DNA from: Thiospirochaeta perfilievii
GTDB lineage: Bacteria > Spirochaetota > Spirochaetia > DSM-2461
Direction: 5' to 3'
Assembly: GCF_008329945.1 (NCBI RefSeq)
Contig: NZ_CP035807.1
Location: forward strand, 1,612,001 to 1,676,000
Length of the DNA stretch: 64,000 bases
Shown: one piece after another, positions 63,939-64,000 of the stretch
Layout: the number at the start of each line of letters is the position of its first letter
How positions within the stretch are numbered: position 1 is the first letter of the stretch
The notes under the pieces: model-generated
The model's database searches: none
The model's input: only the letters and a program-made list of their open reading frames with translations
Told to the model about the DNA's origin: nothing
Made by a program: the position numbers and the translations under genes

Positions 63939-64000
63939 CGTCGTTTTAACCTGCCGGATTGTGCCCGAAGGGATTGGCGCTTATTTTGCATTAGAGCGAA
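63933..64000 (-). other. attC9, left half (window ends inside)
   Basis: ACATAAC (63933-63939), complement of GTTATGT in attC8, then CGTTTTAACCTGCCGGATTG and GGATTGGCGC. Its arm differs from both other attC classes, so the next cassette to the right is of another type. The array continues beyond the window. Confidence 0.85.

Overview
The window is AT-rich DNA from a single bacterial chromosome. The predicted lipoproteins, a soluble coiled-coil chemotaxis-like protein next to CheY, 7TM-type histidine kinases, a surface GH9 cellulase and Treponema-like integron repeats suggest a free-living, polysaccharide-degrading spirochaete. That assignment is inference from gene content; no rRNA is present to prove it.

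Bases 1-46,860 are mostly ordinary backbone. In order they hold: mnmG (cut by the window edge) and mnmE; two lipoproteins; an eight-gene overlapping operon for pantothenate and early CoA synthesis (PanG-like reductase, panB, panC, separate coaC and coaB, coaX, then rlmH) behind a strong promoter that carries a palindrome; a U32 peptidase-family protein; a GH9 cellulase lipoprotein; a SrkA-type kinase; murJ; a MarC protein; the chemotaxis-like pair; pgsA; an OmpR-type regulator; htpG; a membrane pyrophosphatase; a kinase/phosphatase signalling pair; a CNNM-type protein; proS; nifU-nifS; aspS; an IS1182-like insertion; the ribD-ribE-ribBA-ribH operon under an FMN riboswitch; a three-gene signalling operon; and a beta-helix lipoprotein.

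From about 46,970 to the end the DNA is mobile. After an IS3 transposase remnant and a Phd/RelE-type toxin-antitoxin pair comes an integron cassette array that runs leftward (minus strand) and leaves the window on the right. Eight attC sites and the start of a ninth are visible. The 7-base box that ends one attC is the exact reverse complement of the box that opens the next attC across every cassette, including cassettes interrupted by insertion sequences, so the cassette boundaries can be set to the base. Cassette contents include a primase-helicase of the TOTE-type family with a small two-gene toxin-like module, a coiled-coil gene with a partner broken by an IS66 element, a lipoprotein beside 72-bp tandem repeats, a membrane protein, one geneless cassette, and four copies of a roughly 398-bp geneless cassette that carries a conserved promoter. 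No integrase gene is in the window; given the cassette orientation, attI and intI should lie to the right.

The most striking object is an IS91-like element (tyrosine recombinase, HUH transposase and a small ORF). One complete and one 5'-truncated copy both end exactly at an attC G/TT junction, both lie opposite to the array, and both end in an imperfect hairpin built like an attC site. This suggests an insertion element that targets and mimics integron attC sites.
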